Part shown: piece after piece, positions 1-6,590 of the stretch
Layout of the letters: the number at the start of each line of letters is the position of its first letter
Numbering within the stretch: the first letter of the stretch is position 1
DNA from: TA-21 sp036557405
GTDB lineage: Archaea; Thermoproteota; Nitrososphaeria; Nitrososphaerales; Nitrososphaeraceae
NCBI GenBank assembly: GCA_036557405.1
Contig: DATBHO010000085.1
Location: forward strand, 1 to 13,357
Length of the DNA stretch: 13,357 bases
Direction of reading: 5' to 3'
The notes under the pieces: model-generated
Databases searched by the model: none
What the model was told of the DNA's origin: nothing
Seen by the model: only the letters and a program-made list of their open reading frames with translations
Made by a program: the position numbers and the translations under genes

Positions 1-1
1 G

Positions 2-109
2 GGAATAACACTGATAGTGCTTAGTATCCTAGGCAATCTTTTGTTAATAATCGCTGGTATCACGGCATGCCGATACAAACCAGAATCGAAATCGGAGATT
101 AAACCGTAG
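2..109 (+). CDS. C-terminal end of a small membrane protein (partial)
   Basis: An open frame enters from the left edge and ends at a TAG at 107-109. The 35 visible residues hold one strongly hydrophobic helix (about residues 2-20, ILGNLLLIIAG in its core) followed by a short, charged, lysine/glutamate-rich tail. This looks like the last transmembrane segment of a membrane protein whose start lies outside the window. An in-window start at the GTG at 17-19 cannot be excluded. The next gene begins 27 bases later on the same strand. Family and function are not recognisable. Confidence 0.45.
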   Translation, partial: GITLIVLSILGNLLLIIAGITACRYKPESKSEIKP

Positions 110-136
110 AGTAAACATGGGAGATAAATAATAAAA

Positions 137-565
137 ATGGGATTTTGGAGAGGAGTCGGCTATTTCATTAGCATCTTGATGATAATTTCAGGCTTCCTTG
201 GTGCTCTTTATACTTATGGTTTAAGCCTTGTCGGTGCTATCCTTGGTTTCATTTTCATTTGGATGTTAAAGAGAAGTGCATCACAAGAAAGAATGGAAAA
301 ATATCTTAAAGAAATGCGAGATAATAGCGAAACTGATGAACAACGTATAAACAAGAAATGTGAAGAGGATCCCGGTCATTGTGGGAATTGTGGTAAATGG
401 TTACCTCCATGGAAAGAAAAAACATTATGCAAAGAATGTATTAGAAATAAAGAAAAGGAATCATCCGGTTCTCAAATGAAATTAGCGGAAGACGAAAAGA
501 AACTAGCCGAACTTGAAAAGAAGATAGAGAATGAAAAAAACACGGATGGGACGGAATTAAAATAA
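137..565 (+). CDS. Two-helix membrane protein with a CxxC...CxxC zinc knuckle and coiled-coil tail
   Basis: A 142-residue protein of unrecognised family. Residues about 8-22 and 26-44 form two hydrophobic helices, probably a membrane hairpin. Next comes a charged linker, then a four-cysteine knuckle (C82, C85, C98, C101; CGNCGKW ... LCKEC) of the kind that binds one zinc. The last ~35 residues are rich in Lys and Glu with heptad-like leucines (KLAEDEKKLAELEKKIE), suggesting a short coiled coil. The ATG at 137 is preceded by GGGAG at 119-123, rather far for a ribosome binding site. It sits 1 base before a 35-codon membrane ORF and probably shares its transcript. The layout suggests a membrane-tethered cytosolic zinc domain that binds a partner; this is inference only. 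Confidence 0.8.
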   Translation: MGFWRGVGYFISILMIISGFLGALYTYGLSLVGAILGFIFIWMLKRSASQERMEKYLKEMRDNSETDEQRINKKCEEDPGHCGNCGKWLPPWKEKTLCKECIRNKEKESSGSQMKLAEDEKKLAELEKKIENEKNTDGTELK

Positions 566-566
566 A

Positions 567-674
567 ATGAATAAAAGAAAACTCTTGAAGTGGATAGGTT
601 ACGCCGCTCTAATTGGTTTTGCAATTTGGGTTGTTACAGATATTATACTTGCCTACTTCTTTCATATTCTGTAG
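567..674 (+). CDS. 35-residue single-helix membrane protein
   Basis: An ATG one base after the preceding stop opens a 35-codon frame ending in TAG at 672-674. The product starts with a basic stretch (MNKRKLLKW) and continues as one hydrophobic helix (about residues 11-33). This is the positive-inside pattern of a small single-pass membrane protein. The near-zero spacing implies cotranscription and possibly translational coupling with the zinc-knuckle membrane protein upstream, so it may be an accessory subunit. No family is recognised. The frame is short enough that chance cannot be fully excluded, but its position and composition favour a real gene. Confidence 0.5.
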   Translation: MNKRKLLKWIGYAALIGFAIWVVTDIILAYFFHIL

Positions 675-775
675 TTAATATAATTCCACATTTTTCTTTA
701 TTCTATTTGATAACCTTTCAAACTTAGCCTTGTTGTCATGATAAAGTTATTCACTATTTCCATTGAATGATGAAA

Positions 776-789
776 AATTAATAAAATAA
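776..789 (+). promoter_or_regulatory. TATA-box promoter of the UspA gene
   Basis: The AT-only stretch ATTAATAAAATAAT is centred about 27 nt before the TTG start at 809. That is the archaeal TATA-to-transcription-start distance, so the mRNA probably begins at or next to the start codon (leaderless). Confidence 0.5.
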
Positions 790-808
790 TGATTGTGATT
801 AATGTTTA

Positions 809-1252
809 TTGCCTATCAAAAAGATACTAGTTGCAGTAGATGGTTCTGATCCATCCTTCAACGCCAGCACCTATGCGATTGACTTGGCTAAAAGAAATGA
901 AGCAGAATTAATTATATTATATATCGTCTCTCATGTCGCATATAGTACATTCGACTACGCGAATAATGACAGAACGATGAAAATTGAAACTATAGAAAAG
1001 GAAAAAGCGGAGCGTCAGATAATAGATAAGGTAAAACAGAAGGCGACAGAAAAGAAAGTGAGCGTTAATACCGATGTTATTGTTGGTATTACGTCAGTCG
1101 TAAAAGGGATTGTAGAGTATGCAGAGAACAAGAAAGTAGATTTGATTGTTATCGGCAGTAGAGGCATGACTGGATTTAAAAAACTGTTACTGGGTAGCGT
1201 TGCCAGCGGAGTAGTGACATATTCACATTGTCCCGTATTGGTAGTGAAATGA
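809..1252 (+). CDS. Universal stress protein, UspA family, ATP-binding type
   Basis: A single-domain universal stress protein of 147 residues, the usual length. The N-terminal strand and loop KKILVAVDGSDPS carries the conserved Asp of the adenine pocket. The C-terminal region has the full G-2X-G-9X-G-S nucleotide loop (GSRGMTGFKKLLLGS), then the closing strand CPVLVVK. It therefore belongs to the ATP-binding class rather than the UspA type lacking the loop. Such proteins are cytosolic dimers linked to stress survival; the exact role here is unknown. The TTG at 809 is the only start in this frame, because a TAA lies three codons upstream (800-802). It appears to be a single gene with its own TATA box. 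Confidence 0.93.
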   Translation: MPIKKILVAVDGSDPSFNASTYAIDLAKRNEAELIILYIVSHVAYSTFDYANNDRTMKIETIEKEKAERQIIDKVKQKATEKKVSVNTDVIVGITSVVKGIVEYAENKKVDLIVIGSRGMTGFKKLLLGSVASGVVTYSHCPVLVVK

Positions 1253-1313
1253 GTATCCTTTTGTTATCATTACGTGAATGTGCGATAACCAAAAATAGAG
1301 AATGGTAGAAAAG

Positions 1314-1323
1314 ATTATAATTT
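1314..1323 (+). promoter_or_regulatory. TATA-box promoter of the PsbP-like gene
   Basis: ATTATAATTT is centred about 33 nt before the TTG start at 1351. The predicted transcript would have a leader of only a few bases. Confidence 0.4.
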
Positions 1324-1350
1324 CCGTTGCCATTCTGGGCAGTATAAGTA

Positions 1351-2055
1351 TTGAGATTAACCTACGAGACACTTGCAATATTTGGTTTTTCTGTTGCCTT
1401 AGTAACTTTTGCTATTGTAGCAATAGAATCGATAATCGATTCACATGAAGCACTTGCATCCGACGAAAAATGCAACGCTGATGCCATAGATTCATCGTTG
1501 TGTGTGTTAGGAATACCTGACCTCGATTTCAAGGATAATGTTTTCTCAAAGGTGTATGCTGATGCCGTCTCAAACCTGTTATTGACATATAAAGATCAGG
1601 TGCATGGATTTGAATTCGATTATCCGGTACAGTGGGATCAAACCCTAGCAAATAATACAAACAATACTGGAGTTGCCTTCGACCTGAATAATTTAACCAA
1701 TGCAGCAACCTCTGGCGTGGCTGTTTACACTGAAAGGCTCCAAGAGAATAAGACTCTGAAACAATACCTGAATGATTTTATCCATGCCGAGTATTGTTGC
1801 GTTGATAATCAATCCTTGAAGTTTAACGAAAGCAAATTGGGCGGTATAGCCTCAATGAACGCCTCATGGAATCATGTCGACGAGAACAAGACTATAATTG
1901 GTAAGAATTGGCTGAATTTTGCAATAAAAGACGGAATGGCCTACGTAATTTATTATCATACTCCTACAGAACAATCTTTTGACAAATTCCTTCCAGAAGT
2001 AAAAAGTGTAGTCAGTTCGTTCAAGTTATCTGGTAACCTTTCAAAGATAACCTGA
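1351..2055 (+). CDS. Secreted, membrane-anchored PsbP-like protein
   Basis: A 234-residue exported protein. Residues about 8-26 form an uncleaved or cleavable signal/anchor helix. From about residue 85 the sequence has the PsbP-like pattern seen in many thaumarchaeal surface proteins: an aromatic entry strand (GFEFDYPVQWD), a central region, and a final strand-helix unit (AYVIYYHTP ... FLPEVKSVVSSFKL). Nine N-x-S/T sequons (Asn 101, 104, 114, 133, 153, 159, 170, 179, 229) point to heavy N-glycosylation outside the cell. Cysteines at 41, 51, 149 and 150 could form disulfides. The start is TTG. The last 11 codons overlap, on the opposite strand, the end of a viral gene remnant. Ligand and function are unknown; the fold call is by pattern only. 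Confidence 0.75.
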   Translation: MRLTYETLAIFGFSVALVTFAIVAIESIIDSHEALASDEKCNADAIDSSLCVLGIPDLDFKDNVFSKVYADAVSNLLLTYKDQVHGFEFDYPVQWDQTLANNTNNTGVAFDLNNLTNAATSGVAVYTERLQENKTLKQYLNDFIHAEYCCVDNQSLKFNESKLGGIASMNASWNHVDENKTIIGKNWLNFAIKDGMAYVIYYHTPTEQSFDKFLPEVKSVVSSFKLSGNLSKIT

Positions 2056-2167
2056 GAGCATCTAACAAATCATTGTAAGAAGTTTGTTCTTTATCTAGTG
2101 ATAGTTCTTTAGCGTATGCCGTCCTTAACGATATTATTAACTTGTCATACTTGGCCGGGATTGCCAA
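2021..2167 (-). pseudogene. Remnant of a virus-type terminase large subunit (C-terminal end)
   Basis: The minus strand reads 48 codons to a TGA at 2023-2021. The peptide contains KYDKLIISLRTA, then LDKEQTSYNDLLDALRLSLK. This resembles the extreme C-terminus of the nuclease domain of terminase-like ATPases in archaeal proviruses, where an Asp-rich DALRLSL-type helix closes the domain. Only this tail is present; the ATPase and most of the nuclease are missing, so it cannot work. It overlaps the last codons of the PsbP-like gene on the other strand and abuts an integrase fragment in another frame. The family call is from memory of the pattern and is moderate; being a fragment is certain if the call is right. 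Confidence 0.45.
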
Positions 2168-2471
2168 ATATTTTTTTGTTTATGATAATATCGCTCATTT
2201 CACAAAAATGATAGATTGGAGCTAATAGGACATGGATTGTATTGTGTGAAATATTGTCATTTCTTAGACTTACAACGTAATCTATGATTGATTTTTGCAT
2301 GTCTATTTTTAGTAATTCGTCAATTGAATCCAGCTTACAGAACTTTATGAATCGGGTAAGATTTTGTTTGTAGGCTTGTTTTGTTTGCTCAGAGCTTATC
2401 GAATTGATGAAATTGAATTCCCTCTGGTGTTTGATAAAAGTATGGTTTCCAATTGAATAATATGCGTAGAA
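2145..2471 (-). pseudogene. Tyrosine recombinase/integrase fragment, N-terminal core-binding domain only
   Basis: On the minus strand a frame is open for 108 codons, from just after a TAG at 2474-2472 to a TGA at 2147-2145, with no ATG, GTG or TTG near its beginning. The peptide matches the SAM-like core-binding domain of archaeal XerC/D-type integrases: INSISSEQTKQAYKQNL, then RFIKFC, DELLKIDMQKSIIDYVVSL, and NDNISHNTIHVLLAPIYHF followed by EMSDIIINKK. In intact enzymes this is followed by the R...HxxR...Y catalytic domain, which is absent here. Start and catalytic half are both lost, so this is a dead gene. It points about 40 bases away from the end of trm1. It is probably a scar of an integrated virus or plasmid. 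Confidence 0.6.
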
Positions 2472-2476
2472 CTATT

Positions 2477-2504
2477 ATTTATAGCAATTTATACTGCTAT
2501 AAAT
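2477..2504. repeat. Perfect inverted repeat, 10-bp arms with 8-nt loop
   Basis: ATTTATAGCA at 2477-2486 is repeated exactly inverted as TGCTATAAAT at 2495-2504, separated by ATTTATAC. It lies between the trm1 stop codon (2511-2513) and the open end of the integrase fragment. It could act as a 3' hairpin for trm1, a protein-binding palindrome, or part of an old recombination site. The stem is AT-rich, and no long T run follows in the trm1 direction. Confidence 0.6.
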
Positions 2505-2510
2505 TACTAT

Positions 2511-3683
2511 TTATTTGTAAAGGAAATCAATTATTTCTTTTTGCGATGCGTTAGTTTTGAATCCCTTAGGGTTCATAATTGTTTTGGAGACAATGAATCC
2601 ATTATCAGACAGAGTACTAACAACCATATCCAAAGAAATGGAGCTCCTTTTAGCCATAGCCGCAATAGTATCTGTTTCAAAATAATATGGATATGCTAGC
2701 TCCTTCTCACAGGTTTGCATCATTCTTAGCAACCTTTGATAATTATTCATGGGTGATGGATAATTTTCGTTATTTTTCAATTCATTTAGCATTGCACCCA
2801 CAAACCCTGAGTCAAAAAGGCTATCTATCCAAAGAGGTCCCATTAAATTACATTTTGTACCACAATTTTCACAAACTAAATTTTGATCCTTAAGATTTTC
2901 GACTTTACGATGTTTACAGTTCTGACAATGTTTAAGATAGCCTATTTTTGATACTACAGTATTTGCGAGTTTGTTCCCAAATATCACCTTTAGGTATACT
3001 CTGATGTAATGTAGATTACTGTGGCAGAAATAAGGTACAATCGATAAATCAAATCGTGATGCGTTTAGTGCTATAAACGAAACCAATATCCGTATTCCGA
3101 TTTCATTAGAATATTCAGTTCTTAACGGGAATCCATAGTACTTCCTGTAACATACATTCGGATATACACCGCATAATACTGCTGTATCAGTTGCTGTAAT
3201 TGAGATCAATCCACGATTACTTACAGAACGTAAAACACAATCTACATAAGTTGATGGGCTTCCAAACGGATCCAGGTCTACTATATCAAATTTCTTGTGT
3301 TCACGTTGTTCAAAATTTAGGAATTTGCATACATCGCTAGTTACGAAAATGGATTTGTCATGTACATGGTTCAATTTTGCACTTACTCTTGCTAGATCTA
3401 TTGCAATCGGATTTAGATCATTGAAATAAATTGTACCTATTTCTGGAACCTCAACGGCAGTTCTCAAGCCTCTTGCTCCAACGCCACATATTGAATCAGC
3501 AAATGTCATATTGTTTCCTGATGAGGCTTGAATTTTGTATACCAACATGGAAATATCTCTATTCCACTTGGCATTCGGATTGAAAAAAGCAGGATTTTTT
3601 GGGGGCACGGCTTCTGAAAGAGAAATTGTGGGAACTATGATTAGTGCATTCCCTTCTCTGATCGTTGATACATTATATTTCAA
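2511..3683 (-). CDS. trm1: tRNA (guanine-26-N2)-dimethyltransferase Trm1
   Basis: Uses S-adenosylmethionine to methylate N2 of G26 at the D-arm/anticodon-arm junction of tRNAs. At 390 residues it has the normal archaeal length. Visible family marks in order: the N-terminal EG(N)A..IVP segment; AFFNPNAKWNRDIS (about 32-45); SAM-binding motif I FADSICGVGARGLR (61-73); the acidic loop FNDLNP; catalytic motif DLDPFGSP (136-143); and a C-terminal zinc site C253/C256/C271/C274, leading into the typical GPLW (282-285). The start is TTG at 3683-3681, followed directly by the conserved N-terminus. It is transcribed divergently from rnhB with an 86-nt gap. The family call is secure; target position is taken from the family. 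Confidence 0.96.
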   Translation of the reverse strand: MKYNVSTIREGNALIIVPTISLSEAVPPKNPAFFNPNAKWNRDISMLVYKIQASSGNNMTFADSICGVGARGLRTAVEVPEIGTIYFNDLNPIAIDLARVSAKLNHVHDKSIFVTSDVCKFLNFEQREHKKFDIVDLDPFGSPSTYVDCVLRSVSNRGLISITATDTAVLCGVYPNVCYRKYYGFPLRTEYSNEIGIRILVSFIALNASRFDLSIVPYFCHSNLHYIRVYLKVIFGNKLANTVVSKIGYLKHCQNCKHRKVENLKDQNLVCENCGTKCNLMGPLWIDSLFDSGFVGAMLNELKNNENYPSPMNNYQRLLRMMQTCEKELAYPYYFETDTIAAMAKRSSISLDMVVSTLSDNGFIVSKTIMNPKGFKTNASQKEIIDFLYK

Positions 3684-3700
3684 GCCTATGATAAAGTATG

Positions 3701-3711
3701 ATAATTTTTGA
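3701..3711 (-). promoter_or_regulatory. TATA-like promoter of trm1
   Basis: Read on the minus strand, TCAAAAATTAT is centred about 23 nt before the TTG start. The match is weak but sits at a leaderless-type distance in the 86-nt divergent spacer. Confidence 0.3.
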
Positions 3712-3744
3712 CTCCTAATATATCATGATTGCTGATGGGACAAG

Positions 3745-3753
3745 GATAAAATA
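3745..3753 (+). promoter_or_regulatory. TATA-like promoter of rnhB
   Basis: GATAAAATA is centred about 21-25 nt before the TTG start of rnhB, which suggests transcription begins at or very near the start codon. Confidence 0.35.
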
Positions 3754-3769
3754 GCAACTATATGCTGAT

Positions 3770-4441
3770 TTGAATTACGGGGGATTAGAATTCACTGGGA
3801 ATAAGACCATCATTTGCGGAATAGATGAGGCTGGCAGAGGCTCTTTGTTAGGGCCAATTATCGTCGCCGGAATTTGTGTATATAAGAAATCCATTTCAGA
3901 GATGGTTGAAAATGGAATTAAAGATTCAAAGTTATTGAGTGTAAAAAAAAGGAAAGATCTATTTAGTCATGTAATCAGCGTAGCGGAATCAATTTGTGTT
4001 TGTAGAATAAACATTCAGGACATTGACTTTCATGTTTTTAGAAACAATCTAAATTTACTGGAGGCAGAAGCTATGGCTGTCACTATTAAAAATATGAAAT
4101 CTGACAAGACGTACGTTGATTCATGCGATGTAAATCCTTCCAGGTATCAAAGAACAATTCAAACTTTCCTTAAGAGATATAAACCAAATTTAGTTTCAAT
4201 GCATCATGCTGATAGATTGAATGTTGTTGTATCTGGAGCTTCCATTATCGCAAAGGTAATACGTGATTCTGAGATAAGTAAAATTCGGATTCAATATGGT
4301 GATGTAGGAAGTGGGTATCCTTCTGACAAAAAGACAATAAAATTTGTAAAGGAATGGTTTAGACAAAAAAATGAAATTCCACCTTTTGCAAGGAAATCAT
4401 GGAAACCTGCCCAAATGATTGTTTCAAGTACTGTGCTTTAG
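3770..4441 (+). CDS. rnhB: Ribonuclease HII
   Basis: Cleaves RNA in RNA/DNA hybrids and at ribonucleotides embedded in DNA, serving primer removal and genome repair in the cytosol. The four metal-binding acidic residues of the family are in place: D19 and E20 in GIDEAGRG, D117 in YVDSCD, and D148 in HHADRLNVVVSGASIIAKV. The KDSKLLS segment (51-57) and the GSGYPSD segment near residue 185 are also typical. Length (223) fits archaeal RNase HII. The start is TTG; the conserved core begins within 20 residues, so no longer form is needed. The gene converges on flpA, with the two stop codons only 3 bases apart. Confidence 0.97.
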   Translation: MNYGGLEFTGNKTIICGIDEAGRGSLLGPIIVAGICVYKKSISEMVENGIKDSKLLSVKKRKDLFSHVISVAESICVCRINIQDIDFHVFRNNLNLLEAEAMAVTIKNMKSDKTYVDSCDVNPSRYQRTIQTFLKRYKPNLVSMHHADRLNVVVSGASIIAKVIRDSEISKIRIQYGDVGSGYPSDKKTIKFVKEWFRQKNEIPPFARKSWKPAQMIVSSTVL

Positions 4442-4444
4442 TAT

Positions 4445-5122
4445 TTACAAACTTGGACAGAAAATTGCCTTTATCATTGCATGATCCTTATCAAAAGGGG
4501 CAAGATCTAGATTCTGTTTAATCTCAAACGAATGCTGTTCTAACTTCTTAATTTCATTGGCGATTACATTTTTTGGAGACATAGTAACGTCTATACTCCT
4601 AGTCTTAATAACAAGGAGAATTGGCTTTCCTTCTTTAAGATATATCTTACAATTATTGATTGCTATGTAGGTTTGATCAGGTTGTGCAATATCACAATAG
4701 ACGAGATCCATTTTATCATATATTGAAAAATAACTTCTTGGTTTCCTGGCGTCTTCTATTATAGGTATTACATTTGTTCTCTTAGAAGATACATTTGATA
4801 TTAGCTCCCTAGCAACTCTTGTTGAAGATTCAACCGCAAAGATTCTACCAGTATTTCCAAGAATATCAGATAAATGACTCACGGTCGTCCCTGTCGACGC
4901 TCCAAGATACAATATGTTTTCTATATGCGAGAAATCAAATTGTAATCCCTTGATATATGCGGCAGCCAATTTACTTCTAAATGGATCCCAAATTCTGTAT
5001 TCATTTCCATTTTTGGAGATTAATTTTTCGCCGTATAAAGCGATACCTTTTAATAAATTCAAAGTTGCTATATGTGATTTTCCATTTAAAGTAACGTAGC
5101 TAATACCGTCTGCGTTTTTCAT
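4445..5122 (-). CDS. flpA: Fibrillarin-like rRNA/tRNA 2'-O-methyltransferase
   Basis: Catalytic subunit of archaeal box C/D sRNPs, transferring a methyl group from S-adenosylmethionine to the ribose 2'-OH at guide-selected sites in rRNA and tRNA. The 225-residue protein has the N-terminal WDPFRSKLAA signature (45-54), SAM motif I YLGASTGTTVSH (72-83), the acidic end of motif II (AVES, 96-99), YCDIAQPDQ (142-150), VIKTRSID (171-178) and PFDKDHAMI (208-216). K51, D144, K173 and H213 fit the fibrillarin K-D-K-H catalytic set. It uses ATG at 5122 and overlaps the end of nop5 by 23 bases, so the two subunits are translationally linked. Identification is secure. Confidence 0.97.
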   Translation of the reverse strand: MKNADGISYVTLNGKSHIATLNLLKGIALYGEKLISKNGNEYRIWDPFRSKLAAAYIKGLQFDFSHIENILYLGASTGTTVSHLSDILGNTGRIFAVESSTRVARELISNVSSKRTNVIPIIEDARKPRSYFSIYDKMDLVYCDIAQPDQTYIAINNCKIYLKEGKPILLVIKTRSIDVTMSPKNVIANEIKKLEQHSFEIKQNLDLAPFDKDHAMIKAIFCPSL

Positions 5123-6338
5123 GTCGCGCTTTTCCCCTCTTGAATTTAATGGATTTTTTTGATCTCTTGTTCATTGACCTACTTTTGTTGTCAAAGTATT
5201 CTTTACCTTTCGGAGGTTCATGATAAATTTTTTGAATGGTTTCAATTCTTCGATTTAGGCTCTCTAATAAAGATTTATCTAAAGCACCATTTCGGTATAC
5301 GTCAATTCTAACTGCAATAGCTATTTTTGAAGATAAAGCACGGGCAATTTTACCTCTTTGCCATTTCGGTGCAGAGTTGATAGAAGGATGTTGAAATAAT
5401 AAACCGTGTTTTGGAGGTCTAGTTCCCGTTTTCAGTGCTCGAAATAAGGCCTTTTCTGCACCAATTATTTGAATTGTACTTGAAGGCAATTGTGCCAATT
5501 TTAGAATGGAACCTGCTTTTGCAATCAATCTTGCACCTATGATTGCAGTGAGCATATTTTTTAAATTTGGAGCAAGTATCTCCATCAAGTTCTCAATTGT
5601 GCTAGAAAGGTTGGCCCTCAGCTCTGATAATTTTATCACTTCTGAGGCTAAAATTTTTAAAGATTCGGAACTTTCAACAATAAGATCGCCCCCTTGACTT
5701 TTTGAGATTGCCTGTTGAATTAATTCAATTTTCTTATCAGGTACATCTAATTGCATCAAAAGTTCTCTTGTAATATTCTCTCTTGATCCTGCATCTCTTA
5801 CGATATTAGCATATGTGATAATGTTTTGGAGCAAATAGTCCAATTCAGGAAAATGCAGTCCATACCATTCACGGATTCGTGTGGCAATTGTGTTTATTAT
5901 TTCATCAAGCTCATCCAATGTATTAACTGCTTGAACCAAATGAAGATCTAATTTTTCAGATGACTCTTTTACCTTCATAGATGACAAATTTATTGCAAAC
6001 CTTTGCAGGATTCCGGATAATTCATCTCTATCTTCGAACAGCCCAAATTTTATGATTAAATCCAATTTGTTCTGATTTATGTCATTTTGTCTAGAATCAG
6101 ACATCAATTTAACATCAATTTTTTCACGTTGAAAAAGCTCTATCAAATGCTTATTATTGACTCTTATTTGATCATAATTTCTTAATATATGAATCAAATC
6201 ATCTATGAAGTTTACTTTGCCTTCCATTATCGAAGAGTATTCAATCTCAGGATTTTCAAATTTCTTTCTATAAATCACATTAGTATCTTCAAGAGCACAG
6301 AGTCCAATTTCAAATAAAATTACAGTTGCAATTTTCAA
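5100..6338 (-). CDS. nop5: Nop5 (NOP56/NOP58-type) box C/D sRNP scaffold protein
   Basis: Bridges fibrillarin and L7Ae on box C/D guide RNAs. Order: a divergent N-terminal fibrillarin-binding domain (about 1-120); the coiled-coil/NOSIC region (about 130-250, including the IREWYGLHFPEL segment at 155-166); and the RNA-binding Nop domain with IIGAEKALFRAL (291-302) and GTRPPKHGLLFQHPSI (305-320), the strongest family signature. A basic, presumably flexible tail (about 385-412, rich in Lys/Arg) ends the protein. The start is TTG at 6338. The order nop5-flpA with overlap is the standard archaeal operon. Length (412) is normal. The N-terminal third is less conserved, which is usual in this family. 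Confidence 0.95.
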   Translation of the reverse strand: MKIATVILFEIGLCALEDTNVIYRKKFENPEIEYSSIMEGKVNFIDDLIHILRNYDQIRVNNKHLIELFQREKIDVKLMSDSRQNDINQNKLDLIIKFGLFEDRDELSGILQRFAINLSSMKVKESSEKLDLHLVQAVNTLDELDEIINTIATRIREWYGLHFPELDYLLQNIITYANIVRDAGSRENITRELLMQLDVPDKKIELIQQAISKSQGGDLIVESSESLKILASEVIKLSELRANLSSTIENLMEILAPNLKNMLTAIIGARLIAKAGSILKLAQLPSSTIQIIGAEKALFRALKTGTRPPKHGLLFQHPSINSAPKWQRGKIARALSSKIAIAVRIDVYRNGALDKSLLESLNRRIETIQKIYHEPPKGKEYFDNKSRSMNKRSKKSIKFKRGKARHEKRRRY

Positions 6339-6364
6339 CTAGATCTTACAGTAAGTTAATTTGG

Positions 6365-6376
6365 TTATTAAAAAAT
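6365..6376 (-). promoter_or_regulatory. TATA-box promoter of the nop5-flpA operon
   Basis: The plus-strand stretch TTATTAAAAAAT, read on the minus strand as ATTTTTTAATAA, is centred about 32 nt before the TTG of nop5. It implies a very short or absent leader for the operon. Confidence 0.4.
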
Positions 6377-6425
6377 TTAACATTACTGTTAATACAATTT
6401 GATTAAAGGTCTATTTCAAAAGTAG

Positions 6426-6551
6426 TTACTCTCCAACATCTGCAATTTCATCTCCATGAGTGTCATCATAATGAGCATCACATTCATTCTTAGTTAGAAA
6501 TTCTTTTGCGCAAACTTTGCATCTAAAAGTACCCCCTTCATACTCTGACAT
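6426..6551 (-). CDS. 41-residue C2H2 zinc-finger protein
   Basis: An ATG at 6551-6549 opens a 41-codon frame ending in TAA. Almost the whole protein is one classical C2H2 finger: FRCKVCAKEF ... CDAHYDDTH, spaced C-x2-C-x12-H-x4-H, with the conserved aromatic before the first Cys and a Phe in the middle. A short acidic tail (GDEIADVGE) follows. Single-finger mini-proteins of this type occur in thaumarchaea and other archaea, and may bind nucleic acid or a protein partner; the function is unknown. It lies between nop5 and the aldolase gene, in the same direction as both, with its own TATA-like element at 6574-6590. The exact finger spacing makes chance unlikely. Confidence 0.8.
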   Translation of the reverse strand: MSEYEGGTFRCKVCAKEFLTKNECDAHYDDTHGDEIADVGE

Positions 6552-6573
6552 AATACAACATTGAAATTTACCT

Positions 6574-6590
6574 ACTAAAAATATTTATCG
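6574..6590 (-). promoter_or_regulatory. TATA-box promoter of the C2H2 mini-protein, overlapping the end of the aldolase gene
   Basis: Read on the minus strand, CGATAAATATTTTTAG is centred about 31 nt before the ATG at 6551. It includes the aldolase stop codon (6587-6585), so this promoter is embedded in the upstream gene's terminus. Confidence 0.4.

Noticed and set aside
766..772. ATGATGA resembling a box C of a C/D guide RNA upstream of the UspA gene
   Set aside because: No CTGA box D or C'/D' pair lies at the right distance in the gap, and the stretch overlaps the probable TATA region.
1263..1289. Inverted repeat GTTATC...GATAAC after the UspA gene
   Set aside because: Only 6-bp arms with a 15-nt loop in AT-rich DNA; expected by chance.
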